DNA of 64,000 nucleotides from assembly GCF_000369065.1 (NCBI RefSeq), contig NZ_KB849804.1, positions 49,088 to 113,087 on the forward strand, given 5' to 3'. Every line of letters begins with the position of its first letter. The first letter of the stretch is position 1. Shown here piece by piece: positions 35,679 through 44,463 of this stretch. The position numbers and the translations under genes were made by a program. This stretch comes from Acinetobacter haemolyticus CIP 64.3 = MTCC 9819 (GTDB taxonomy: Bacteria > Pseudomonadota > Gammaproteobacteria > Pseudomonadales > Moraxellaceae). The notes under the pieces were generated by a model, which saw only the letters and a program-made list of their open reading frames with translations, made no database searches and was not told the origin of the DNA.

Positions 35679-36048
35679 AAGGAACCCCAGTAATGGCAAA
35701 GATAAGAAGCAGACGCATTGTAGCAGAAGCAATGCTGAAGCGCTTATTTTCCATCTAAAAGGCGGTGAACCGCGCATTCAAATTGAAAAATGTCATAAAA
35801 CTTTCATCAAAGTGCAATAATTCGAGGTAATAATGCTTAAAAATAAAGCAAAATGTTCGCAGTATGACCAATAAAAGTCATATTTTTTTGCGTTTGTTGC
35901 AAAATCAGACAACGATTTATTCCAACCCTGATATTGCTTTATTTTATTGAAAAATATGAATTAATTTTGATTTAATGCACTGTTTCGATACAAAAAATTG
36001 GTGTAAAAGTGATGAAATGATGAAAATTTGAGTTCATGTGACAAAGCT
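35679..36048. other. Gene-free region between divergent metH and pit
   Basis: About 370 bp with no credible gene. On the metH side there is a short GCGGT/ACCGC inverted repeat near 35762-35774. The remainder is AT-rich. I recognise no riboswitch here. The pit side ends in the Pho box described separately. Confidence 0.5.
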
Positions 36049-36066
36049 TTGTCATATAATTGTCAT
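36049..36066 (+). promoter_or_regulatory. Pho box (PhoB binding site) upstream of phosphate transporter
   Basis: Two identical heptamers TTGTCAT (36049-36055 and 36060-36066) are spaced 11 bp apart with an AT-rich gap, matching the PhoB direct-repeat consensus CTGTCAT-N4-CTGTCAT. It lies about 50 bp before the ATG at 36115, a position where it could replace the -35 element. It predicts control by phosphate starvation. Confidence 0.65.
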
Positions 36067-36114
36067 AATTTAATTAAACAATATGGGGGATTTTTTTATC
36101 CTCCAGCCGTCTAC

Positions 36115-37746
36115 ATGAATTCAAATCTACCCCCTGCTTCGGATTCACCAGTTGCGATAGAATCGCAAGCCCAATCGACGAATGTACATGTACCAACACC
36201 TAAATTTTTTATGCCGGTGTTCTTAACAGTCATTGTTGCTACACTGATTTATATTGGTTTTCAGGTGAGTGCTGATTTATCACATGTCCCACCATTAAGT
36301 TTATATTCAGTTATTTTATTATCTACGGCACTATTTATTGCCTTGGCATTCGAATTTGTAAACGGTTTTCATGATACTGCAAATGCTGTTGCGACGGTGA
36401 TTTATACCAATGCGCTTCCTGCACCAGTAGCGGTCATGTGGGCAGGCTTCTGTAACTTCTTAGGGGTTATGGTGGCAAGTGGTGCAGTTGCTTACGGTAT
36501 TATTGCATTATTACCTGTTGAAATGATTATGAATGTCGGCAGCGGGGCTGGTTTTGCCATGGTTTTCGCGCTGTTGATTGCAGCGATTTTGTGGAACCTC
36601 GGTACTTGGTTTTTGGGTATCCCAGCATCGAGTTCACACACCTTGATTGGTTCAATTTTAGGTGTGGGTATTATGAATCATTTGTTAAATGCATCAACTG
36701 GCGCAACCAGTGGCATTGACATGGATCAAGTGCTAAAGGTCGGTAAGGCGTTATTATTTTCTCCAATGATTGGTTTTGCTTTTGCAGCCGTTTTATTCTT
36801 ATTGGTGAAAAAAATCTTTAAACGCCAAATGGAGTTGTTCCAACCACCTGTTGGAAATAAGCCACCACCACCACTCATTCGCGGTATCCTGATTTTCACT
36901 TGTACAGGTGTGAGTTTTGCTCACGGTTCAAATGATGGTCAAAAGGGTATGGGTCTAATCATGTTGATCTTGATCGGCTTGGTTCCATTGGCTTATTCGC
37001 TGAACAAAAGTTTAGACCAAAAGCATTTACAATCTTTTGAGCAATTATCAGCTCAAACTGCTTTGGTATTGAATGTTGATCAACAAGAATTTTCGGATGA
37101 AAAAGCGCGAGATATCCTGACAAAATACATTCAAACCAAAGAACAAACACCTGAAGTTTTACCTGCATTGGCGAGTATGACTGGGCATTTAGGTGAAAAA
37201 GTTGCAGCTTATGGTGATCTTAAAGATATTCCAGAAGCTGGAGTTGCTGAATTACGTAATGATATGTACTTAAGTACTACAACGTTTAAGCGCTTAGATA
37301 AAGAAGATGCACTACCTGTGATGACCACAGAACAGCAAAAAGTAGTAAAAGACTATCGTAACAATATGGATTCATTCCTACAGTACATTCCGAACTGGGT
37401 AAAAGTTGCTGTTGCATTAGCACTTGGCTTAGGAACAATGGTGGGTTGGAAACGTATCGTTATTACAGTGGGTGAGCGTATTGGTAAAAATCACATGACT
37501 TATGGTCAAGGGATGTCTGCTGAATTGGTTGCGATGAGTACGATTGCTGCCGCAGATGGTTTTGGTATGCCAGTATCGACAACACATGTATTAAACAGTG
37601 CGGTTGCAGGTACCATGGTCGCAAATAAATCAGGCCTAAACTTTGCAACGATTAGAACCATTCTTTCAGCATGGGTATTTACTTTGCCTGCAACGATTGC
37701 ATTATCAGGTGGTCTGTACTGGGTATTCTTACAGTTTGTATCTTGA
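36115..37746 (+). CDS. pit: Inorganic phosphate transporter, PiT family
   Basis: About 543 aa from ATG 36115 (MNSNLPPASDSPVA); a TTG frame start at 36028 would overlap the Pho box. PiT signatures occur in both halves: NGFHDTANAVATVIYTNALP near residue 85 and VSTTHVLNSAVAGTM near the C-terminus, with a hydrophilic central loop of about 130 residues. It carries phosphate/metal symport across the inner membrane. The Pho box upstream is unusual, because Pit is often thought of as constitutive. Confidence 0.9.
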   Translation: MNSNLPPASDSPVAIESQAQSTNVHVPTPKFFMPVFLTVIVATLIYIGFQVSADLSHVPPLSLYSVILLSTALFIALAFEFVNGFHDTANAVATVIYTNALPAPVAVMWAGFCNFLGVMVASGAVAYGIIALLPVEMIMNVGSGAGFAMVFALLIAAILWNLGTWFLGIPASSSHTLIGSILGVGIMNHLLNASTGATSGIDMDQVLKVGKALLFSPMIGFAFAAVLFLLVKKIFKRQMELFQPPVGNKPPPPLIRGILIFTCTGVSFAHGSNDGQKGMGLIMLILIGLVPLAYSLNKSLDQKHLQSFEQLSAQTALVLNVDQQEFSDEKARDILTKYIQTKEQTPEVLPALASMTGHLGEKVAAYGDLKDIPEAGVAELRNDMYLSTTTFKRLDKEDALPVMTTEQQKVVKDYRNNMDSFLQYIPNWVKVAVALALGLGTMVGWKRIVITVGERIGKNHMTYGQGMSAELVAMSTIAAADGFGMPVSTTHVLNSAVAGTMVANKSGLNFATIRTILSAWVFTLPATIALSGGLYWVFLQFVS

Positions 37747-37772
37747 TACTCGACTAAATCTTGAAGGTTATA

Positions 37773-37796
37773 AAAGCTTTGCTACGGCAAGGCTTT
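37773..37796 (+). terminator. Rho-independent terminator of pit
   Basis: AAAGCTTTGC and GCAAGGCTTT form a 10-bp stem with one G-T pair around TACG, followed by TTTTATTTTT. Confidence 0.8.
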
Positions 37797-37853
37797 TTTA
37801 TTTTTAAATGTGTCCCGTCCTGAAATAAGTATACACCTTAAGAGGCTTATTTT

Positions 37854-38246
37854 ATGGAATATGAAAAAGAACAACGAGTTAAACGAACACAACGAGATTA
37901 TAGTTTTGCCTTTAAAATGCTGATTGTCCATGAGGTAGAAAAAGGGCAAATCACTTATAAACAAGCTCAAGCAAAATATGGTATTCAAGGAAGATCAACT
38001 GTGCTTACATGGTTACGTAAGTACGGACAACAAGATTGGACTTCTAAAGCTATGCCTTCCACTTCAAAACGCCAACTCACCCCTCAACAACGCATTCGCC
38101 AGTTGGAAAAACAATTAGCCGCAGAAAAGCTAAAAACTGAATTTATCCAAGATGTGATTTATCACATAGACAAAGAATGTGGGAGAGATCTTGGAAAAAA
38201 GTATACCGAGCACGTTTCAAAGATTGGCAAGCCCAAAGAAGACTAA
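37854..38246 (+). CDS. IS3-family OrfA
   Basis: 130 aa. The HTH (YSFAFKMLIVHEVEKGQITY, then YGIQGRSTVLTWLRKYG) is followed by a leucine-rich coiled coil (RIRQLEKQLAAEKLKTEFIQ). A heptamer A AAA AAG at 38195-38201, in frame as GKK, is the expected -1 frameshift site producing OrfAB. Confidence 0.9.
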   Translation: MEYEKEQRVKRTQRDYSFAFKMLIVHEVEKGQITYKQAQAKYGIQGRSTVLTWLRKYGQQDWTSKAMPSTSKRQLTPQQRIRQLEKQLAAEKLKTEFIQDVIYHIDKECGRDLGKKYTEHVSKIGKPKED

Positions 38247-39079
38247 ATGTCTCACGTTATTGTGAGTGGGTTGGAATCACCCGACAGGCTTACTATCAAT
38301 CAGAAAAACGTGCTCAAATCAAAGCTCAGGAAACTCAGCAAGTACTTGAATTGGTTATGGAGTATCGTTATTTGATGCCAAGTATCGGTACGCGTAAACT
38401 CTATTGGCTGATCAAACCAAAATTGCTAGAACAAGGACTGAAGTTTGGTCGAGATCAGTTATTTAAGGTATTAAAAGAGAATGATTTATTGATACGCCCT
38501 AAACGTCGCTATACCAAAACTACAGATAGCAAACACTGGATGAAGAAACATCCTAATTTATTAAAGGATTATTCTCCAATACGGGCAAATGAAGTCTTTG
38601 TTAGTGATATTACCTATGTTGAAAGTGCAGAGGGTGTGCATTATCTATCACTTGTGACAGATGCCTATACCCGACAAATTAAAGGTTATAAGTTATCAAG
38701 TGATATGCGGGCAGAGAATGTTGTACAAGCCTTACATATGGCAATGAAGTCTATAAAAGATAGAGCAACAACCCTGATTCATCATTCAGATAGAGGTTCT
38801 CAATATTGCTCTGAATTATATCAATCGGCACTACAGCGTTACGGTATAAGTCCCTCGATGACAGATGGAGGAGACTGTTACCAAAATGCTTTAGCAGAGC
38901 GAATCAATGGCATACTCAAACAGGAGTTCTTAACTACACGATGTAAAACGATGAAGGAGTTAGACCATTTAATTTCGGAATCTATAGTGATTTATAACTG
39001 CTACAGACCGCATTTAAGTTTAAATATGATTACTCCTAATCAGATGTATGAGAAAGCGAAAACCGAGCTAATTGCTTAA
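38177..39079 (+). CDS. IS3-family transposase OrfB
   Basis: 300 aa, in the -1 frame of OrfA and overlapping it by 70 bp. The rve DDE core shows VSDITYVES (D), HHSDRGSQYCS (D) and QNALAERINGILKQE (E). Produced alone or as an OrfAB fusion, it catalyses transposition. Confidence 0.92.
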   Translation: MWERSWKKVYRARFKDWQAQRRLNVSRYCEWVGITRQAYYQSEKRAQIKAQETQQVLELVMEYRYLMPSIGTRKLYWLIKPKLLEQGLKFGRDQLFKVLKENDLLIRPKRRYTKTTDSKHWMKKHPNLLKDYSPIRANEVFVSDITYVESAEGVHYLSLVTDAYTRQIKGYKLSSDMRAENVVQALHMAMKSIKDRATTLIHHSDRGSQYCSELYQSALQRYGISPSMTDGGDCYQNALAERINGILKQEFLTTRCKTMKELDHLISESIVIYNCYRPHLSLNMITPNQMYEKAKTELIA

Positions 39080-39143
39080 CTCGGTTTTAAATGAAATACT
39101 GTCAATCTATTTCAGGACGGGACATTACGAATATGGTCAAAAA

Positions 39144-39326
39144 TTAGAACAAGCCAACTTGATGAAAAATAAGTGCTGCTAAAAACATACCCAGTAGAAA
39201 AAAGCAATAAGCACCAACATCAAGTTTAAGACCTTGATCACTTGAATGAATAAGACTGGTGGTCGTTTGTTCTGGTATAATTTTCATTAGAACGCCTAAA
39301 ATGCCATTTATGTGATTTTTTGTCAC
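39144..39326 (-). CDS. Small single-span membrane protein
   Basis: At most 60 aa, overlapping the upstream gene by ATGA (39323-39326); an internal ATG at residue 14 (MKIIPEQTTTSLIHSS) may be the real start. One hydrophobic helix (VGAYCFFLLGMFLAALIFHQ) lies near the C-terminus. No family recognised. Coupling to the upstream gene suggests a real small gene. Confidence 0.5.
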   Translation of the reverse strand: MTKNHINGILGVLMKIIPEQTTTSLIHSSDQGLKLDVGAYCFFLLGMFLAALIFHQVGLF

Positions 39327-40261
39327 TTTAAAGCATTTTTAGCATAAATATTGGCCTGAATCCATAGGTTGCCACGAATATATTCGCCAATGTTAAAGTT
39401 TTTATACAAATCATTTTTAGTTGCGATGCGAATAAGGATTGCAGGTAAATCATCTTCTAAAACTAAAGTGACATCATAAAGGGTATATTCATCTTGCATA
39501 AACTGCGTAGTGGTTTTACCAACAATATTACCTTGGAACCAAGCTTCATCTTCTTGACCTAATGTTTCTCCAAATAAATAGGCAACCATTTTAGAAAAGT
39601 CGACAGTCACAGGTTCTTGATCTTCTGGTGTTTTTGGTTCCCACTCATTAATAAGCTCCTGTAAGTTTTCAGGTGCAATCCCATTATGTTCTGCAAGAAT
39701 TGCATTTAATGCTCGGTGGTGTTTAATTGAAGCTGGGTCATCAACAATGATTTTCTCGTCTTTGGAAACGGTTTCTAGTTCATATGCCCAAGCATTAAAT
39801 TGAACTTGATAACTTTGGTTTTTGTCATATTGACAGCGATTTACACTAAACAAATTATCAAATGCATAAATCACTGTATTTTTATTTAAGTTCAAACGTA
39901 ACACGGCTTGAGTTGCAGAATCACAGGTAATAATTCGTTCGATTTGTGCATCATATTTATACGGGCTCTCAAAACTCGGAAATGCTGTTTTTAATGCACG
40001 AGGTTTTTGATCTTCAACGGCAATGATTTGGTTGATTGAAATACCCTGATGACTTGGCCCACGAATTAACCAAAATGATTGATCCATTTCCTGTTCATTT
40101 TCACAGAGTCCCATCGGCATGATCGGTGCATCAAGTGCCAATCCTAACCATTTGGGAACATCCGTTTCGGGCGTATCTGTTAACAGATTCCAATGCTCAG
40201 CATGATTACCGAAATTTTGATCTTGAATTGTAATGGTTTCTGGACTGTTTTGATTTTTCAT
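39323..40261 (-). CDS. Hypothetical protein
   Basis: 312 aa with no membrane span and no family that I recognise. The sequence is acidic, with many Glu/Asp and Trp (HWNLLTDTPETDVPKWLGLA), and ends in a domain whose segments EDEAWFQGNIVGKTTTQF and IGEYIRGNLWIQANI look beta-rich. It heads a two-gene operon with the small membrane protein downstream. Function unknown. Confidence 0.6.
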   Translation of the reverse strand: MKNQNSPETITIQDQNFGNHAEHWNLLTDTPETDVPKWLGLALDAPIMPMGLCENEQEMDQSFWLIRGPSHQGISINQIIAVEDQKPRALKTAFPSFESPYKYDAQIERIITCDSATQAVLRLNLNKNTVIYAFDNLFSVNRCQYDKNQSYQVQFNAWAYELETVSKDEKIIVDDPASIKHHRALNAILAEHNGIAPENLQELINEWEPKTPEDQEPVTVDFSKMVAYLFGETLGQEDEAWFQGNIVGKTTTQFMQDEYTLYDVTLVLEDDLPAILIRIATKNDLYKNFNIGEYIRGNLWIQANIYAKNALK

Positions 40262-40469
40262 AAAGCACGATGCAAAAAGATTGAACTTAATCTATTTAAT
40301 CGAGGGTAACTGCTATATTTCAAGTCTGGATATGTAATTCTACAAAAATTAATTTATTTTGATCTTAATCCGACAAAATAGTGAAATGCTAAGATTAGCA
40401 ACTGATCTTAACTCTACTTTTCTTGTAATCTGCTAAACTATATTTTTATTCTTGAGAGCGCTTGTCAAC

Positions 40470-40940
40470 GTGCTGCCATTTAAATTATGGGTAGATGCGG
40501 ATGCTTTACCAAAGATTTTACGTGAAGTGATTTTACGCGCATCGGATCGTTATCAACTCGAAGTCACTTTCGTCGCCAATCAAAATGTAGGGATTACACC
40601 CTCAATCAGAATTAAATCTATTCAAGTGATGAGTGGGGCAGATCGTGCCGATCAAGAAATTGTAGATCGTATGCAAGCGCACGATATTGTCATTACACAA
40701 GATATTCCGCTTGCAGCACAAGTGATTGAGAAGGGTGGAATTGCAATTCATCCTCGAGGTGAAATTTATACCACTGCAAATGTCAAAGCTCGATTACATT
40801 TACGTGATTTTATGGATACCTTGCGTGGTGCTGGGGTACAAACAGGTGGTCCACCTCCAATTTCTGAGCGAGATAAACGCGAATTTTCGAGTGCTTTAGA
40901 CCAAACAATACTAAAACAAAAACGCAAAACCGCGTGTTGA
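40470..40940 (+). CDS. YaiI/YqxD family protein (UPF0178, DUF188)
   Basis: About 156 aa from GTG 40470; an in-frame TTG at 40452 is possible. Family features are [20 protein letters not shown], the [16 protein letters not shown] core and [24 protein letters not shown]. The fold resembles PIN-like nucleases, and the biochemical role is unproven. It lies 7 bp before a DMT transporter gene. Confidence 0.87.
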   Translation: MLPFKLWVDADALPKILREVILRASDRYQLEVTFVANQNVGITPSIRIKSIQVMSGADRADQEIVDRMQAHDIVITQDIPLAAQVIEKGGIAIHPRGEIYTTANVKARLHLRDFMDTLRGAGVQTGGPPPISERDKREFSSALDQTILKQKRKTAC

Positions 40941-40947
40941 GCAATCT

Positions 40948-41841
40948 ATGCCATCTCGTCTTAACTTAATGCTGACTTATGGGTTGTTGGTCTTTATTTG
41001 GGCTTCAACACCTTTAGCGATTGTTTGGAGTGTCTCTGATCTTCATCCAATGTGGGCATTACTGTTACGTTTTTTGATTGCCTTGCCATTGGCAATTACG
41101 GTTCTACTTTGTTTAAACGTAAAATTTCCCATGCATAAGTTGGCGTGGTTAAGCTATGTTGCAGGGTCACTCAGTTTGATTGGTTCGCAAATTTTTACTT
41201 ATGCAGCTACGGCTTATCTAAGCTCAGGTTTGATTGCATTAATGTTTGGCCTAGCACCGATTATGGCGGGTTTAATTGGACGATTTGGTTTTCAACAAAA
41301 ATTAGCAACGCTACAATGGTTGGGGATGGGGACGTCAGTTATTGGATTAACAATGATTTGTCTGAGTGGGAATCAAAAACATGTACAACCGCTTGGAATC
41401 TTATTGATGTTACTCAGTGTTTTTTCTTATTCACTCTCTATCTTTTGGGTCAAAAAGATCAATGCGATTGTACAGCCCATGGCACAGGCAACAGGTTCGA
41501 TATTCGTTTCGACATTTTTTGCCTTGTTATTACTGCCTTGGATCTGGCAATTTGCACCTACAGAGATTCCATCTGCAAAATCGTTATTGGCGTTGACTTA
41601 TACGGTAATCATGGCTTCGTTAATTGCAATGTTTTGTTATTTCAAACTGGTTCAAAACCTACAAGCAACGACATTATCTTTAACCACAGTAATGACGCCG
41701 ATGCTTGCGATTTTGATAGGTGCCTATCTCAATCATGAACAATTATCAGCACAGGTTTTTGTGGGCGCTAGTATTATTTTGTTTGGTTTATTGCTTTATT
41801 TTTATAAAGATTTAAGAACACACAAGCGACTAAGCACTTGA
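40948..41841 (+). CDS. EamA/DMT family transporter
   Basis: 297 aa with about ten membrane spans in two EamA repeats (start TYGLLVFIWASTPLAIVWSV; second repeat from ILLMLLSVFSYSLSIFWVK). Such proteins export small metabolites; the substrate cannot be read from sequence. It follows the DUF188 gene closely, so co-transcription is likely. Confidence 0.88.
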   Translation: MPSRLNLMLTYGLLVFIWASTPLAIVWSVSDLHPMWALLLRFLIALPLAITVLLCLNVKFPMHKLAWLSYVAGSLSLIGSQIFTYAATAYLSSGLIALMFGLAPIMAGLIGRFGFQQKLATLQWLGMGTSVIGLTMICLSGNQKHVQPLGILLMLLSVFSYSLSIFWVKKINAIVQPMAQATGSIFVSTFFALLLLPWIWQFAPTEIPSAKSLLALTYTVIMASLIAMFCYFKLVQNLQATTLSLTTVMTPMLAILIGAYLNHEQLSAQVFVGASIILFGLLLYFYKDLRTHKRLST

Positions 41842-41855
41842 GTTTAATCATTTAA

Positions 41856-42440
41856 TTAGCTGTTGATTTCATCCCGTTGCGCTTGTTGAATACTAGCTGC
41901 AAGTTTTGCACGGTCTTGTGGATTTAAAGTAATAAAATACGCACCGATGCGGAATTTACCTTGTTCATCTGCGGTACTATGTGCAACCTGTGCGGTCGCA
42001 GCGATATGAAAATAGTTCTCAGGATGACTCAAGGTAATATGAATATAAGTCCCTTCGTTAATATCCTGAGCGCTAAAGAAACTTAAACCATTTTCCGAAA
42101 AATTGACTTGTTCAGGTACAGGCAATTGAGATTGTACGATATTGTCGTAAAAAGAACCTGTAATCAGATTTAATTTTTGATTAAAAAGGGATAAGATGCG
42201 AGCAATTTGTTGATCTTTTTCATTTAATTGTTCTAATTCGTAGCGAAATGCATGATCAAATTGATCTAATTCAGCAAGTAGTAGAAAATAGCGCGGTAAT
42301 ACAAAATGAGAGTCATACGGATCATTCAGTGCAACATCATCTGGAATGATTTGATAGTTGATTCTCAACACAGCATCAATACGAGACATCACGCGACGTT
42401 CAGTGTTGTCGTCAACAAGATGATGTTGTGCATTTTCCAT
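41856..42440 (-). CDS. PilZ-domain-like protein
   Basis: 194 aa. The C-terminal half carries the layout of a PilZ domain (NFSENGLSFFSAQDINEGTY, then IGAYFITLNPQDRAKL), while the N-terminal ERRVMSRIDAVLRINYQI resembles the R-x3-R-type c-di-GMP contact region. Divergent from lolC with a 25-bp gap. Cyclic di-GMP binding is likely but not shown. Confidence 0.65.
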   Translation of the reverse strand: MENAQHHLVDDNTERRVMSRIDAVLRINYQIIPDDVALNDPYDSHFVLPRYFLLLAELDQFDHAFRYELEQLNEKDQQIARILSLFNQKLNLITGSFYDNIVQSQLPVPEQVNFSENGLSFFSAQDINEGTYIHITLSHPENYFHIAATAQVAHSTADEQGKFRIGAYFITLNPQDRAKLAASIQQAQRDEINS

Positions 42441-42465
42441 AATAAATCACCTCGGACTAGATGGT

Positions 42466-43701
42466 ATGTTTAAGCCAATCTCGCTGTATATAGGGTTGAG
42501 ATACACTCGTGCTCGGCGGAGTAATCATTTTATTTCTTTTATCGCCTTGGTTTCCATGATTGGTTTGACTCTCGGCGTTGCTGTTCTCATTACAGTTTTA
42601 TCTGTTATGAATGGTTTTGATCGAGAATTAAAAACTCGTGTCCTCGGAATGGTACCACAAGCTACTGTTTCTTCTACTCAAATTTTAACAGATTGGCCAG
42701 AACTTGCAAAAAAAGTTGAGAGTCATCCACATGTCACGGGTGTAGCACCTTTCACACAATTGCAGGGGATGTTGACTGCTCATGGGCAGGTCGCGGGGAT
42801 TATGGTCACGGGTATAGAACCAGAATATGAAAAACAGGTTTCAATTATCCAAAATCATATGGTGACAGGTGACTTAAATGCCTTACAAAAGGGTGAGTTT
42901 GGTATTGTTCTTGGAAAGGACATGACGGATGCACTTGGTTTGGGGCTAAATGACAATGTTACTTTGGTTCTTCCTGAAGCAACACCATCACCTGCTGGTG
43001 TGGTACCGCGTTTTAAACGTTTCAAGATTGTCGGTATCTTTAGTGTGGGTGCAGAAGTAGACTCAATGGTGGGTTATATTGCGTTGAACGATGCTTCAAC
43101 TTTATTACGTTTACCAGATGGTGCACAGGGTATCCGTTTAAAGTTAGATAATATTTTTGCAGCGCCTAAAGTAGCAAATGAAATAGTTAGTGAATTACCG
43201 AGCAATTTTTACGCATCTAATTGGACATATACCCACGGTAATCTGTTCAATGCGATTCAAATGGAAAAAACCTTAGTCGGTTTGCTTCTATTCCTTATTA
43301 TTGTTGTCGCGGCATTTAATATCGTTTCATCTTTGGTGATGGTAGTGACTGATAAGAAATCAGATATCGCTATTCTAAGGACTCTCGGTGCTTCGCCGTC
43401 TATGATTACTAAAATTTTCATGGTGCAGGGTACTGTGATTGGTGTCATTGGGACAATTGCGGGGACAATTTTAGGGGTGACTTTAGCATTGACCATTAGT
43501 GACATCATTTCTTGGTTTAATACTGTTTTAGGGTTAAATCTATTTGATGCATATTTTGTTCATTACTTACCGTCATATCTCAGATGGCAAGATGTGGTTG
43601 TGATCGTGATCGTGTCACTATTATTAAGTTTCTTGGCAACGATTTACCCTGCATTACGTGCAGCTAAAGTTCAACCTGCTGAGGCGCTGCGTTATGAGTA
43701 A
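42466..43701 (+). CDS. lolC: Lipoprotein-releasing ABC permease LolC/LolE family
   Basis: 411 aa with four membrane spans: one N-terminal (FISFIALVSMIGLTLGVAVL) and three C-terminal, around a large periplasmic domain. The MacB-type C-terminal ends YPALRAAKVQPAEALRYE. With LolD it extracts outer-membrane lipoproteins for LolA. Only one permease gene is present before lolD, so it may work as a homodimer (a LolF-like arrangement). Confidence 0.9.
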   Translation: MFKPISLYIGLRYTRARRSNHFISFIALVSMIGLTLGVAVLITVLSVMNGFDRELKTRVLGMVPQATVSSTQILTDWPELAKKVESHPHVTGVAPFTQLQGMLTAHGQVAGIMVTGIEPEYEKQVSIIQNHMVTGDLNALQKGEFGIVLGKDMTDALGLGLNDNVTLVLPEATPSPAGVVPRFKRFKIVGIFSVGAEVDSMVGYIALNDASTLLRLPDGAQGIRLKLDNIFAAPKVANEIVSELPSNFYASNWTYTHGNLFNAIQMEKTLVGLLLFLIIVVAAFNIVSSLVMVVTDKKSDIAILRTLGASPSMITKIFMVQGTVIGVIGTIAGTILGVTLALTISDIISWFNTVLGLNLFDAYFVHYLPSYLRWQDVVVIVIVSLLLSFLATIYPALRAAKVQPAEALRYE

Positions 43702-44380
43702 GATTGTTTTAGAAGCTAAAGAAATTTATAAGCATTTTGATGATGGCAAAAGTAAAGTTGAAGTCATTAAAGGTTTATCACTTCAAGTAAATGCGGGTGA
43801 GTTTGTCTCAATTGTTGGAGCAAGTGGCTCGGGTAAGAGTACTTTATTGCATGTTTTGGGTGGCTTAGAGCAACCTTCACAAGGTCAAGTATTCTTGCAA
43901 GGACAGCGTTTCGATAATTTGGGTGAAGCTGACCGTGGTTTCAAACGGAATCAATATTTAGGTTTTGTGTATCAATTCCATCATTTGTTACCTGAATTTT
44001 CAGCCTTAGAAAATGTAGCGATGCCACTGATGTTCCGTGGTGATGTGCAATATAAGTCTGCTAAAGCTCAAGCAGAGTATTTATTGGATCGCGTGGGTTT
44101 GTCACATCGTATGGAACATAAGCCTGGTGAGTTATCTGGTGGTGAACGTCAACGTGTGGCACTTGCTCGTGCTTTGGTGACTAAGCCCGCTGTTGTACTC
44201 GCAGATGAACCAACAGGTAACTTGGATCGGAAAACAGCATTGAGTGTTTTTGAATTATTGACGGACTTGAAAAATGAACTCAATATGGCGATGTTAATTG
44301 TGACCCATGATGAGCAATTGGCACAATCGGCAGATTCAATTTTACATATGCAAGATGGTTTATGGATTGAACAACCATAA
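43694..44380 (+). CDS. lolD: Lipoprotein-releasing ATPase LolD
   Basis: 228 aa from ATG 43694, overlapping the permease by 8 bp; the frame extends to 43658 inside the permease gene. Walker A GASGSGKS, Q-loop YQFHHLLPEF (typical of LolD), signature LSGGERQRV, Walker B VVLADEPTGNLD and THD are present. Confidence 0.94.
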   Translation: MSKIVLEAKEIYKHFDDGKSKVEVIKGLSLQVNAGEFVSIVGASGSGKSTLLHVLGGLEQPSQGQVFLQGQRFDNLGEADRGFKRNQYLGFVYQFHHLLPEFSALENVAMPLMFRGDVQYKSAKAQAEYLLDRVGLSHRMEHKPGELSGGERQRVALARALVTKPAVVLADEPTGNLDRKTALSVFELLTDLKNELNMAMLIVTHDEQLAQSADSILHMQDGLWIEQP

Positions 44381-44400
44381 ATTATTGATTTAAGCTCTTG

Positions 44401-44425
44401 TTAAAGCCCTGAAAAAGGGCTTTAA
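44401..44425 (+). terminator. Rho-independent terminator of lolCD
   Basis: TTAAAGCCCT and AGGGCTTTAA form a 10-bp stem around GAAAA, then TTTTG. It argues against a TTG start for comEC at 44428. Confidence 0.85.
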
Positions 44426-44463
44426 TTTTGCCCACAGAAAAATCAAAATTAAATTCATCATTG

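Larger units (their letters stand above)
37811..39124 (+). mobile_element. Second IS3-family element, 1314 bp
   Basis: Terminal inverted repeats start TGTCCCGTCCTGAAATA (37811) and end TATTTCAGGACGGGACA (39124). It encodes OrfA and OrfB in overlapping frames with an A6G slippery site. It is unrelated in ends and proteins to the IS3-family element at 4940-6213. The flanks (AAATG left, TTACG right) show no duplication. Confidence 0.9.

Noticed and set aside
35679..36048. Cobalamin or SAM riboswitch before metH
   Set aside because: I looked for conserved core elements in the leader and found only a short inverted repeat.
41145..41738. 197-aa frame inside the DMT transporter gene
   Set aside because: The overlapping frame has a normal multi-span EamA protein; this one is Cys/Trp-rich shadow translation.
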